A stretch of 64,000 nt of DNA from Hypomyces perniciosus (lineage: Eukaryota; Ascomycota; Sordariomycetes; Hypocreales; Hypocreaceae): NCBI GenBank assembly GCA_008477525.1, contig SPDT01000005.1:372001-436000 (forward strand), given 5' to 3'. Of the stretch, positions 1-11,300 are shown piece by piece. The translations under genes and the position numbers were made by a program. The stretch's first letter is position 1. Every line of letters begins with the position of its first letter. The notes beneath the pieces were generated by a model. The model was not told the origin of the DNA and did no database searches. It worked only from the letters and a program-made list of their open reading frames with translations.

Positions 1-1146
1 CGAAGTCGACCTGCTGAATCTGTGGGCTCAGGGTCCTCTTGGCATCACCGAAAAAGTACTCCTTGATGATTGCCTCTCGTGAATGTTGCAGGAATGCCTC
101 GTCCCTCTCAATCACACCCTCCGATCGGTCCAGGGGAATAACTTGTATCGGCTCCCCCAAGCTCGTCTTGTCGTTGGCAAAGCGCTTCGTCATCTCCGCA
201 TTCATCCGAGTGGATCCAATCACCACAACTACGTTGATAGAAAGCTCATCAACAATGTGTGCGATCAGTTCTAGGCCGACCTTGCTCTTCTCACTGATTC
301 CCATACCATCGACAATCACCCCAGAGCTTCGTACATCTTCATCTTCACTCAATCGCCCACTCACAGCACCGGCTAGCCGCCCAATCAGCTCCCGATAGAG
401 ATCAGCATCTTCCTCCGCAGATTGCCTCCCGTAGTAAAATACCATGGGCAACTTCACAGGCACCGTACTTGGCCCACTCGTCGGCGTAGAACCCCAGCCA
501 TCCACAGCCTCGGGGTCCATCACCGTTGCAAAGACACTGGCGCTCAGCGTACCGGCCAAGCTTAGCATGCCCTCCTTAGGATTTGCGTTGACTCCAATAA
601 CCTGATATCCCTGTCGCGTCGCGTAGCTCGTCAATGTCCTTGCCAGCGTGGTCTTGCCTGAGCTTGTTGGCCCAACAATCAACACCCTCGGTCCCTCACG
701 ACGTTCCCTCGTTGCAGCGACGCGCATCTCGCCAAGTCGCGCATGTAGATTGATGTGTGAAGTAGCCGGATTCGCAGCTGGATTCATATACTCTGCAGTG
801 AACTCATCGTCGCATCGTCCTTCGATCTCGAGCTCGCAACCGTGCCATGTCAGAATCTTCGACTTGGTACCGGAGAAGGTGTAGGCGCTGCGGACGGCGA
901 GTTCGACGCCATCCTTTTCAGCTGTCCCGGAAAGGAGCTTGAGGACGAGAGAGGAACCGCTCGATACTTCGAATCGCCATTCCCAGGATGGTTTTAGGGT
1001 GATTGTTCGCGAAGAGGATGCGACGGGCTAGGAGACGGTTAGCAAGAAATACATGAAAAATGCCCTTGCAGAGACATCTAAAGGGGAAATGGGACAAATA
1101 CGAGACCTACCTGTACCGGGATTTGGCCCAAGCCAGGAATTGACAT
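1..1146 (-). CDS. clp1: mRNA cleavage and polyadenylation factor CLP1 (partial, C-terminus off the window)
   Basis: About 354 N-terminal residues are visible; the gene runs off position 1. Exon 1 (1111-1146) encodes 12 residues (MSIPGLGQIPVQ). An 83-nt intron (1028-1110, GTAGGT...CTCCTAG) follows, then one long open frame. The protein has the CLP1 N-terminal beta domain (WEWRFEV..., residues about 20-110), then the P-loop GPTSSGKTT near residues 130-138 and a central kinase-like domain with VFYYGR and VVIGS segments. In the CLP1/Grc3 family this domain binds ATP; fungal CLP1 is a subunit of cleavage factor IA in the nucleus and links it to Pcf11. I chose the start because the short first exon restores the conserved N-terminus and the splice phase is zero. 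Its 5' end lies about 600 bp from the 3' end of the IPMK gene, same strand. Confidence 0.93.
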
Positions 1147-1771
1147 GGCCAGCTACATTGACAGAAGAACAAGAGCTATGGTGGAATTGAGGTAAACGGA
1201 GAAGAGCTTATGGCTAGCTCTCGGAAAGCTATCAGAGGTTGGAAAGTTGTGGGACAATGTGCGCGTTAGTCGATACCAGGCTCTAGGTATTTGAACATGT
1301 AATCGTGCATGTATTTCCCAACACCACTTGAACAAGGGCCTTTGGACCCGCTGACGTCTTCAGATAGGTATGCATACTTATTGAGGACCAGCATTTCGAC
1401 TTCACTCCTCATCATCTCTTCAATACTGCTAGATCCGACCCGATAGGACTTCTTAAGTCTACATGTATCAAAATTTTCTATAAATATAGTGCCCATTTTC
1501 CAACTCACAGGCGTTCCCAAAACACCAAACGCCGTTCTCTAATCACATACTCCGTAAACATCATCATAATCCTCATAAAACCAAGGAGCAGGAGTCATGC
1601 TTCCTATCTCCCGCGCCGAGCCCTTGTTCTAACGCCCCATCATGGGTATCCCTTTTTAATTCGACGATTCTTTGGGTATCCGCGGAAACCTGCCCTTGAC
1701 ACCAGTGAGGCGAATTTTGAGAGCAACTGTTGAAGACACAGCGGCGGTTCAAAACGCCCCGGCCTTATCTT
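1147..1771. other. Intergenic spacer, clp1 promoter side
   Basis: It lies between the clp1 start and the stop of the IPMK gene, both on the minus strand, so it holds the clp1 promoter and the IPMK 3' UTR. I see no convincing coding sequence or repeat. Confidence 0.6.
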
Positions 1772-2991
1772 CTAATTTTCTTCGCCTGCCAGCTCTAGAA
1801 AGATGCGTATTAAACTCCGAACACCCAAAAGGATGTTCTCGTCTGGCCCCTGACCAGGAGTAAGTTGCGCATGCGCAAAGTCAATGAGCTTCAATGTAAA
1901 GATCTGAGGGAGGCTCAATCCCTCTTCATCGCTGTCATCGTATTCATCTTCGTTCAGGGCTATGCCGCTATCCATCCTCTTGTTTGTGCGCTCAACTGGC
2001 TTGTATGGTACTGGGGGTGCGATGACTTTGTCAACCAGCTCGTTGTTCTCCTCGATGGCGGCTCTGAGTGTCTTGCCGTCTCCCTCGAAGACGAAAAGGA
2101 GAGAGGAGGAGTACATGCGCGTCTCATTCTCTGACAAAACCTCCTCCACCCTCTTCAAGTCTCGCACAAAGGCAGAGCAGACGGCTTTTCCGAGGTTGCC
2201 ATCGATCCCCGCTTCTTTGTTGAAGACAAATTTGCGGAATTCGCGGACAACGTTCTCGTTGTTGACTGCTACCCGTCCATAGTCTTTGTCGTAAATCTTG
2301 TAGCCCTCCTTGTCCCATTCTGACTCGTTTGCCGAACCGTGGTACACTCGCATGCCCGCGATGCGGAAGCCCAGCTTGCCGTGTGTGGTCTCTGAGGAAA
2401 TCGTATCAAAGCGCCGCTTTTTCTCAGGAGGGGCGTCGTCTGCCCATAATCGTTTGCCCAGCTTGACGTCGAGAATGTTCGCCTTCTTGTAACCATAGGA
2501 AGCGTTTTCCAGCACAACTGCCCTGTCCGTCTTGATCTTCTTGCCCTTGCTAGGGACCCATCCAGGTTCTGTCGGTGGCGCGGCGGGCGCTTTTGCGACC
2601 TGCTCTGCTATCGTCGCAGCGATCTGTTCCTTTGTCGTCTTGAGGTTGCCGGAATCGGAGATGACACCGACAAGAGCGTCGTCGATGGGTACATCCGCCG
2701 GGTCGCTAAGCCTCAGTTCGCCCATGTAGACGGGCATGATTTCTTGAAAGCCATGGAGGCCCTTGTCTTCTATTGCCTGGTACCAGTTGATCTCGGTTTG
2801 TGTGCAGGGCTTGATGAATAGCTCGCCATCAGCATCACATAGCGTCCCGGCACTGTTTCGCGTTCCAGCGGTTAGTACGCGCGCGCAGGCCAGTGAAGCA
2901 GAGGCGCTCGAAGAGTCACTCACTGTCCGGCAACGGCATGGTTGTAGTCTCGGAGCTGGTCCTGACTGGGGAGCTGTTTTTTTCCATTCAT
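1772..2991 (-). CDS. Inositol polyphosphate multikinase (Ipk2/Arg82 type)
   Basis: This is a 382-aa inositol phosphate kinase of the IPK/IPMK/IP6K superfamily. It phosphorylates inositol tri- and tetrakisphosphates in the nucleus and cytoplasm; the yeast homologue also supports ArgR-Mcm1 transcription. The gene has two exons. Exon 1 (2924-2991) begins MNGKKQLPSQDQLRDY. A 71-nt intron (2853-2923) has a perfect TACTAAC branch site and a CAG acceptor, and exon 2 is 1772-2852. Reading through the intron instead gives an artefactual start at 2923; splicing restores the conserved HAVAGH..GTLCDADG region. Diagnostic motifs are NILDVKLGKRLW (the PxxxDxKxG signature, about residues 149-156), SLLFVFEGD, and KLIDFAHA near the C-terminus, which supplies the metal-binding Asp. 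A linker rich in Asp and Glu precedes the last motif. It is divergent from arb1. Confidence 0.92.
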
Positions 2992-4850
2992 GGTCGTTTA
3001 AGTCGTCTGTCTCCGGCAGGAAAATAGGGGGGAATATGGAGGCAGTGAGAAGCGCTGGTGAAGCGTTGCGACGTCGGGTTTTGAGGGAGGCCCAACTGTG
3101 GCATATGTACGGAGGGCGATAGGCTGTGGCGAAACAGACTCTAAGTTTTGTTTGTCAACGCCAAGGCGTAAAGATGCACGAGGAGAGGATATTGCGCAAA
3201 GAGCGTCAGGTGTCTAACACTGTTGATAGGTCAATACAGAAAATGAGCGGCGGGAAGCGCGACACTTTTAACTCAAAGGTTGCGCAACAAGAAGAGGGCT
3301 GGATACGATGGTGCGTCGTCCAAAGTGGCGGGTTGGCCGTGCCGTCTCCATTTCCATTTCCATAGCACGAAAAAACCCCAGAGGGCGTACAGAGGCCACG
3401 GGCCAGAGGAGTCGCGCTGGAATTGGTACTGGCCGTGCTAAGCTGAAGCACTGGCACCCACCCGTAGCTAAGCCCTCTTAGACCTGGTGGCGGGTAGCGG
3501 GAGGCGCTGTTTTGCCCTGACAGGGGAAAATGACCCCCCTAAACAGGCCCCCAAAACCCCCATGGCAGCTGGGGGTGTCGCTGAAACTCGCTGAGGGGCG
3601 CTGAGGACCATGGGGCCCATTAAGCCCATCAGGCACCCATGGCCAATAGGAACACGCTGAAACACTGGAATGGGCCTTTCTGCTGCTCGTTGGGAAGCAA
3701 GGCGGATTTTCTTCAGTTCAATGTCAAACATCCGGCTCGGAGTCAACCTACTACCCAGTAGTTCCTACACACCAGGAATCCCTTACGACCATTCTCACCG
3801 ACAGTTCCCGAGTCGGGATCTCTCCGAACCATTTGGACGGTTACAGTCATACTAAAATCAGACACATGAGATGTCGACTGTGGCACTGTGTGGTCGTATG
3901 GTGCCCTCGTGAGGCCATTTAATCACGCGTGACGCTATCGAGACAACTGCTCACTGAGTTGTCAAAACGTGTCCGCATGCAGAAACCCTAACAGCCACAT
4001 TCCTTGCCCTATGGGAGCGATTTATAGGATGCAAGACCGTCTGTCATCCGTTCCCGTGTACTAGTACGGAGTTCGGAGACTGCGCTGCAGCTTTTGGTTT
4101 GGCGGCCTCTACGGAATAGCATCATGCCGATGATATCATGCCGGTGAGACAGGCATGGCTGCAAATGCATCCCGCATTCTCCATACAGATCAGCTTTCCG
4201 CCCCCTAGTCAGCCCACAACAATCGATGTTGGTGGATTATGAGAATTTGCACATAATGCTCCTAAGATGTTCAAAGGACTGAGGCTTAGGTCTTAATCTG
4301 CTGGTCTAGCTGGTAGCTGCTGACATCTGCATATATCCGCTGCTCAGCCTTTCTCAGCTAGCTCACAAGGCATGGATCTATACCCTGAAGAGCGACAAGA
4401 AACTTCTTCTGTAGACTAAATTCCTATATCCTAGATCGTGGGTTGTGACATGGCTTCCAGGCATATTCGTTGGCGGTTCTCAATCCTGAAATGGGAATAA
4501 TGACACTTACCATCGGGCTCAACCAAGTGCTGACCGCAAAATCATGGCTACACAATCTCGGAAGTCGACATATTTCTGTCTTGTCCATGAGATGAGAATG
4601 AATGACTTGGGCAATGAAACAATGCAGGCTGCCGAGCTCGAAGCAGTCGAGTGGCCGTGAATATAGGCTACACCTGGTTGGCAGCTGCCACACCATCTTC
4701 CTACACTTCCTCGTTAGCCCTATGCTGGTGTTTGTTGGCCTTTTCGGTTATGGGACAACTCAACTCGTCATTATCGCCTTGCGTTTGAACACACACATTT
4801 CGTTGGCCGATCCTGGTGAATCCCTCCCAGCAGCATCACACTGAGCAACC
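2992..4850. other. 1.86-kb divergent intergenic region between IPMK and arb1
   Basis: Both flanking genes start here, so it contains two promoters. A C/A-rich block with short near-repeats (CCCCC tracts, GCTGAGGGGCGCTGAGG) lies around 3520-3620. A TACGGAG-type motif sits near 4067. The six-frame ORFs here are short and overlapping and lack recognisable domains. I see no RNA gene. Confidence 0.55.
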
Positions 4851-6492
4851 ATGGCTCTTGAGGCTGTTTCCAACGAGGCAACACAGCCACCACCAGAACT
4901 TCACGACTCGATGCCAACTCAAACACCTGATGGGGTCGAGGCCGATGCATTTGATGATGAAGCCGCTGCTTCCGACACGGCAGAGGCTCCAGCACCAAAG
5001 AAGAAGAAGAAACGAAGGGGTAACAAGTCGACGGCCAACAGAGGCCCAACAGCCCTTCCTAAAAATCGCGGCAGTGGTTTCGAGGGTATATCCTTTCCTA
5101 TCCTTTCCTTTCCTCCAAGCGAGTGAGGCTGTGAAGAAAAGGGGAAGCTTATTGGGAGAGCAGAATACTTTGCGGATCCGCCCATGACGCCGCAGGAGGC
5201 TATAGAGGAGAAGAACCAGATATATGCCGGGTATGTGGCTTTGACATCTTCTTGCATTTGTACTATAGATCACTTGCTAACATGGGTTCACAGGGATTTC
5301 CCGTTCGAGGTGTATGGCATACCACTACCCACCCCCATGTCTGCCGTGAATGAGCTAACATGATATCTTGTGGTGCAGGCGTATACAGTCTTGCATCCAA
5401 CGCTATCGTTCTCGTCGCCGCCTACAAGGCGACCTCACCTACTACTTCAACGAGTACCTCTTCCTGGGCGGAGTCGACACCAATCCCGGCGCCTTTGGTG
5501 GCTTAGATCCCAAGGATCTCAAGGATCTCACCCCCGCTCAGCGTCGAGAAGTCACTGCCACGGATGTCATCTACGACGGCTCGGCCGCAGGTGACCGCTT
5601 CTACAACGGCAACAAGGAGAACTGGAGTGTGGATTTCACGGCTGTGGCCGCTGGCTTCTTCTCCACTGCTATGGTGCAGCTGACTGGCCTTGAAGAAGGC
5701 CCCATGTCAGTTGCTATTGGGGTGGTGGAAAACTTCCTGAGATATGTGCTCCATCACGATGTGTGCCCGGAGTACGCAGACGATGTGAACAGGGCACTGA
5801 AGACCTGCAGCGCGGCGAGCGAAGAATGGCCCATTGTCGGCCACCTGCAGGCCGACCTCCCTGGTCTGTTCAACCTTGCCGCTACGGAACTCTTCTCCAC
5901 GCCGAGTTCTGATGATTGGTCGTTCCACGGCTTCAAGCGCCCCGAGGGGTTTGACGCGAAGGCTGTGTTTTACACAGCCATTGCCATGATGGATGACCCT
6001 CAGCCATTTACCTACATCTGCAGGGGACCAATCAAACTCATCAGGGAGTTTGACTGCACCCTGGAAATCACGAACATCGATCGGCCTGTCGAAGATGTCA
6101 TCCAGCGATTCAAAAGCATGGTCATCAACACCGACAACGGCCACAAACTTCGCCTTCCACCCCTTGGAAAAGTGACATTCAAGCCGGCCATCATCGAAGA
6201 CGGCTGGGATCACCCTGCTGCGCCCCCTGCCCTTGGGGATGAAGAGGTGTCGCTCTACTTCGACGACAACGTCCTTGCTAACATGATGCTCGGGATGAAG
6301 GTGACGCTGAGGATTGGCGAACTCGGAGGCGGCATCCGCTTCGTCAAAACGATTCGTACCATCGTCCCGAGTTTCTTCACGTTTCTTCCGCAGGAGATGA
6401 TGAGACACTACAAGGCCCCGCGTGACAATGACCGTCCAGCGCCGTCAATTTATAACCTCGAAGCTGGAGAGAATCAGATGGCTGATGATTAG
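4851..6492 (+). CDS. arb1: Argonaute siRNA chaperone (ARC) complex subunit Arb1
   Basis: The gene has four exons: 4851-5085, 5161-5230, 5294-5311 (18 nt) and 5379-6492. The introns are GT-AG and all phases agree. The product begins MALEAVSNEATQ and carries a Lys-rich patch (KKKKKRRGNKS, about residues 47-57). The Arb1 domain then runs to the C-terminus: EYFADPPMTPQEA, GDFPFEVRIQSCIQRYR, YFNEYLFLGGVDTNP, LTPAQRREVTATDVIY, NWSVDFTAVAAGFF and LRYVLHHDVCPEY. In fission yeast Arb1 with Arb2 forms the ARC complex with Ago1, holding duplex siRNA before slicing, and is needed for RNAi-directed heterochromatin. Function here is by family only. The N-terminus is low-complexity and acidic. It is convergent with the Pmp3-type gene downstream. 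Confidence 0.9.
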
Positions 6493-6995
6493 GGGCAGAA
6501 CCAAGGGACTGAGGTATTTCAAGTCTGAACTGACTGACTACTGATAGGCGGTAGTAGAATCTGAGCCTATAGAGAACTATGATAAAAAGGAAATATCTAG
6601 TTCTGCGGTGGCACCTGTATCGACAGTATCCGTCCCATGAAATGACTGACAAAAAAATGAATGCTATAATTGAAATAGAATTTGTGAAGAAAACATACAG
6701 TATGTTGCAATAAATACTAAGAGTAAAGTCCAACGCCTTCCAAATCCATAATTCAGAGATAAGTTGTAGATTGTAGGAGTGCTATCATTCTCGCGCTCCA
6801 AAAACAATTGCGTGTAATCCCTAGCACATTTACTTGCGCATATCCAAAGCTTGTAGTAGTATCATTAAAGCGACAATTTATCAATCAAAGTAAGCGGTGT
6901 CCGTTGGTCTAGGCTTGCTCAATATTCTCGCCTTTATTATCGCCGTTGTTACGTGACTGGCGACAGTTTCTACTTCTTTCTTCACATCGGACCGT
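6493..6995. other. Convergent 3' intergenic region, arb1 / pmp3-like
   Basis: AT-rich spacer between two converging genes; it should hold both 3' UTRs. I see no coding potential. Confidence 0.6.
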
Positions 6996-7519
6996 CTAAT
7001 CCCTCAGCTGGATCTTGTGATCACCAGCAACGGCCTCAGAATACGAAGGCGGGACACCCTCGGGTTGGTTCGAGCTTCCTTCGCCAGGGTTCACAACACC
7101 GTGCTCTTGGGGCTGGGCAGCTGGCTGAGCGCTCTGGTTCTGGGTGCCGTAGTTCATTCCACCACGGGGCTCCTGAGGCTTCGGCTGCTGGCAGTGGGCG
7201 CCATGGGGAGTCTGGACGTAGACGTATGTGACGCGGCCGCCCTCGCGATCCTGCGGCAGAGCCTCGTAGTCGTAGGCCGGTTCGGGGAACTTGGCGATGA
7301 TGTACCAGGCGTGCAGAAGGCCGGGGACGAAGCCGAGCATGCAGAGGAGGATGTTGATGAGGGAGTCGGCGCTGCAGATTCCGCACTTGACCCAGACTGA
7401 GAGACATGTTAGCAGTCGCATAGTCTGATCGAGTTTGGAGTGGGGTGAGGCGGCTGCTTACCAGCCAGTGGGGGAAACAGGATGGCCAGGACACCGAGGA
7501 AAACGTCTGTGGAGCACAT
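6996..7519 (-). CDS. Pmp3-family plasma membrane proteolipid with long cytosolic tail
   Basis: 152-aa protein in two exons: 7462-7519 (MCSTDVFLGVLAILFPPLA) and 6996-7396, separated by a 65-nt intron (7397-7461). The first about 55 residues are a full Pmp3/UPF0057 module: two hydrophobic helices flanking the conserved VWVKCGICSADSLIN loop, then LGFVPGLLHAWYII. Yeast Pmp3 (52 aa) sits in the plasma membrane and affects membrane potential and salt tolerance. This protein adds about 95 residues of Pro/Gln/Gly-rich tail ending ..EGVPPSYSEAVAGD. The PPSY is a PPxY motif, a docking site for WW domains of Rsp5/Nedd4 ubiquitin ligases, so ubiquitin-dependent turnover is plausible but inferred. It is divergent from prp22. 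Confidence 0.9.
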
Positions 7520-8302
7520 CGTGACGAGGGATGAAGCTGCTGCTGAATGCGCGCGCACGCGATAGAGAAATGCAGACGCTCAAAGGTGATGAGGTTGTGA
7601 TTCGGCAACAACACTATGGCGAAAAAAAGCGCGCGAGGTGGTGATGATAAATGGATGAAAATGGGCTCTTTAACAGCCCACACTGACGATGACGCTGAAG
7701 TTGCGGTTTAGAGGCAGGCTTGCGTAATGATGGGGCAGGCGGTGAAGAAGGTGATTGGCGGGTTATGGCACCTGAGGCTCCACGTGAGCCACTTTATGCG
7801 AATGCGGCTGCATAACATGCTTCAGAGGCCGCCATAGGGCCTTTCGGGTAGGCAACCATTTGATGGAGACGATACGAGGAGCGCGATACTAACAGCCATT
7901 GTGAGACAAGTACTTGCAGTCGCTTGTTGCTGTATTCAATTATCGGCTGGTGTACCCAGTGGCGATTCTCCAAAAGTTATATATAAATCCCCTTATATAA
8001 TGGATTCATAAAAAGGTCGTTGCGTTAAATGCACATCTACTACTATAAAGTATAAAGTATACGGAGTACTTCGTAGAGTGACATAACTATTGTTATCTAT
8101 TCCCACCAATAATATCAACCGCTACTGTCCCCACTTCGGTGAAAATACAGGGCACACCGAGATGCATAAAACTTGCCGAACTTTAGCCTCGGTGAGAGGG
8201 GTCTGACCTAGAACTTTTCTGTGATGTCGATGCGGTCGCCATCGCGCGTCTCCAACCACACCCGCCTTATCCTGCGTAACGCAGGAAAAGTCCATCGTCA
8301 CC
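7520..8302. other. Divergent promoter region, pmp3-like / prp22
   Basis: It contains a TATA-like tract (TTATATATAAATCC, about 7977-7990) and a GTATACGGAGTACTTCGTA motif near 8056-8075. No gene is seen. Confidence 0.55.
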
Positions 8303-11300
8303 ATGGATGATCTCCTGAACCTCGAGCTCCTGTCGCTTGTATCGAAAGTGACTTCTGAACTCCAAAATCACGTCGGAATTAGCGACAAAACCCTCGCCGA
8401 GTTCCTCATCGCGCAACGACTCGAGAGCACATCCACCAATGATTTCCGCAAACGACTAGATGGAATTGGCGCCGACTTCCCACCAAGTTTGGTCGACAGT
8501 CTAGATCGCCTTGTGCTTGCTATGCACCCAAAGTTCAAGGGGAAGAACGGCGCCAGTAATGATGACGAGCCACACCATTCTTCACGGACGTTCGAGGAGA
8601 AGGAGAAGGTGTTCAGTGGACTTGCACTACCGGACAAAACAGTCAAACATGATGACGGCGAGAACGCCATCGACGATACCCTAGCCCTTCTCGAGGGCCT
8701 TGAAGGAAAGGCGAAGAAGGAAAAGGCGTCGAGGAAACGAAGTAGGAGTCCAGAAGACGACACCAGGGAGCCTAGGCAAAGGCGGCGCGACAGGTCACGA
8801 TCACGAGACCGGAGGAGAAGGGACAAGTACAGGTCAAGATCGCGATCCAAAGAGGGTGGCGGCGAGGATTGGCGTGATGGCTTCCGGGATTCACGAAAAG
8901 GATCACGTCGCCAGCGACAATACGACGACACGCACGACGACCACGATGACTTCCGCCGAGCCCCAGAACAAGAGGTAGATGACACGCCAAAGATGCACAA
9001 AGTTTACGAAGGCCATGTAACGGGAATCAAGGACTTTGGCGCTTTTGTCAACCTTCACCACGTCAGAGGGAAAGTCGACGGCTTAGTTCACATCTCTCGC
9101 ATAGTCACTGGCCAGCGCGTTAACCACCCGTCCGATCTACTTTCAAGTGGACAACAAGTTTGGGTCAAAGTGGTCACCATTGAAGGTACAAGGATAGGGT
9201 TGTCCATGAAGGACGTTGACCAGGAGACAGGCATGGACCTCGAGCCTCAGGCAAGGTTAACGACCGGCGCAAACATGGAAGCCCTTGGAGGAGGTGGACG
9301 AAATGGCTTCATAGACAATGCCCCTGCAATGCCTCGCGATACACTAGGACCTCCTAGACGTCAAAAGAAGAGGATGACATCACCCGAGCGATGGGAAATC
9401 AGACAACTCATTGCGTCAGGAGTGCAAAAGGCTTCGGATTATCCCGATTTGGAGGAAGACTATAATGCTACACTAAGGGGAGACGGTGAGATGGAATTGG
9501 AACAAGACGTCGACATTGAGGTGCGAGAAGAAGAGCCGCCATTCTTGGCCGGTCAAACCAAGCAGTCTTTGGAACTCTCTCCTATTCGAGTAGTGAAAGC
9601 TCCAGATGGATCGATGAACCGAGCAGCCATGGCGGGAACTGCTTTATCGAAGGAAAGGAAAGAGTTGAAACAAAAAGAAGCCGAGGAAGCTACCAAAGAG
9701 GAGTCCAAGGAGAATCTGGCCGCCCAATGGCATGATCCCATGGCCGACCCTGACAAACGCAAATTTGCTAGCGATCTGAGAAACGCAAAAATGAACGCCA
9801 AGTCAGAAGAAGAGCCTGAATGGAAAAAGGTCGTCATTCCCAAAGGCCAGTCCATGGGTAAGCGCACAAGCATGAGTATCAAGGAGCAACGAGAATCACT
9901 ACCAGTGTTCGCTTTCCGATCACAACTCATCAAGGCTGTACATGAGAACCAGATCTTGATCGTAGTTGGAGAAACTGGTTCGGGAAAAACTACTCAGTTG
10001 ACTCAGTACTTGGCAGAGGCTGGGTTTGCCGACAAGGGCATTATTGGTTGCACGCAGCCTCGCCGAGTCGCCGCCATGTCTGTCGCAAAACGTGTCGCGG
10101 AGGAAGTCGGCTGCAAGATCGGCGAGGAGGTTGGATATCTCATTCGTTTCGAGGACCACACCGGTCCCACAACGAGGATCAAATACATGACCGACGGTAT
10201 GTTGCAGCGAGAGATTCTGATGGATCCTGATATGAAGCGTTACTCTTGCATCATGCTTGACGAGGCTCACGAACGTACCATCGCCACGGACATTCTGTTT
10301 GCGCTTCTGAAGAAGGCACTCAAACGGAGACCTGATTTGAAGGTCATTGTGACTTCAGCTACACTCGATGCCGACAAATTCTCCGCCTATTTCAACGAGT
10401 GTCCGATCTTTACGATCCCCGGCCGAACTTTCCCTGTCGAGATCCTTTACTCGCGGGAGCCTGAGTCTGACTACTTGGATTCTGCACTTGTAACGGTGAT
10501 GCAGATTCATCTGACAGAGCCGAAAGGCGACATCCTCTTATTCTTAACGGGCCAGGAAGAGATCGATACGGCTTGCGAGATCCTTTTTGAACGAATGAAG
10601 GCTCTCGGACCGAGTGTACCTGAGCTACTCATTCTGCCCGTGTATTCTCAACTACCCAGTGAAATGCAGAGCCGAATTTTCGATCCAGCACCTGCTGGCA
10701 GTCGAAAGGTGGTCATTGCCACCAACATTGCTGAAACCTCCATCACCATCGACGAGATTTATTACGTTGTGGATCCCGGCTTTGTGAAGCAAAACGCCTA
10801 TGATCCGAAGCTGGGTATGGACTCGTTGGTCGTTACGCCAATCTCCCAGGCGCAAGCGAACCAGAGAGCCGGAAGAGCAGGTCGAACTGGCCCTGGAAAA
10901 TGCTTCCGTCTATACACAGAGGCTGCCTACCAGTCGGAAATGCTGCCTACAACGATTCCCGAAATTCAACGACAGAACTTGGCACACACCATTCTCATGC
11001 TCAAAGCTATGGGCATTAATGACCTTTTGCATTTTGACTTTATGGATCCGCCGCCAATCAACACCATGTTGACAGCACTTGAGGAGCTCTATGCCTTGAG
11101 TGCATTGGATGACGAGGGTTTGCTTACTCGTCTAGGGCGGAAGATGGCAGACTTTCCCATGGACCCTTCTCTGGCCAAAGTGCTCATCGCTGCTGTCGAC
11201 CATCAATGCTCTGATGAGATGCTTAGCATTGTGGCGATGCTCAATCTACCCAACGTCTTCTACCGCCCGAAAGAGAAACAAACCCAAGCCGACCAGAAGA

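Noticed and set aside
2924..2926. Non-ATG start for the IPMK frame at 2,923
   Set aside because: The segment is intron; a branch site, acceptor and conserved exon 1 give a proper ATG at 2,991.
5707..6408. 233-codon ORF antisense to arb1
   Set aside because: It is a shadow of the conserved Arb1 coding frame on the other strand, with no recognisable domain.
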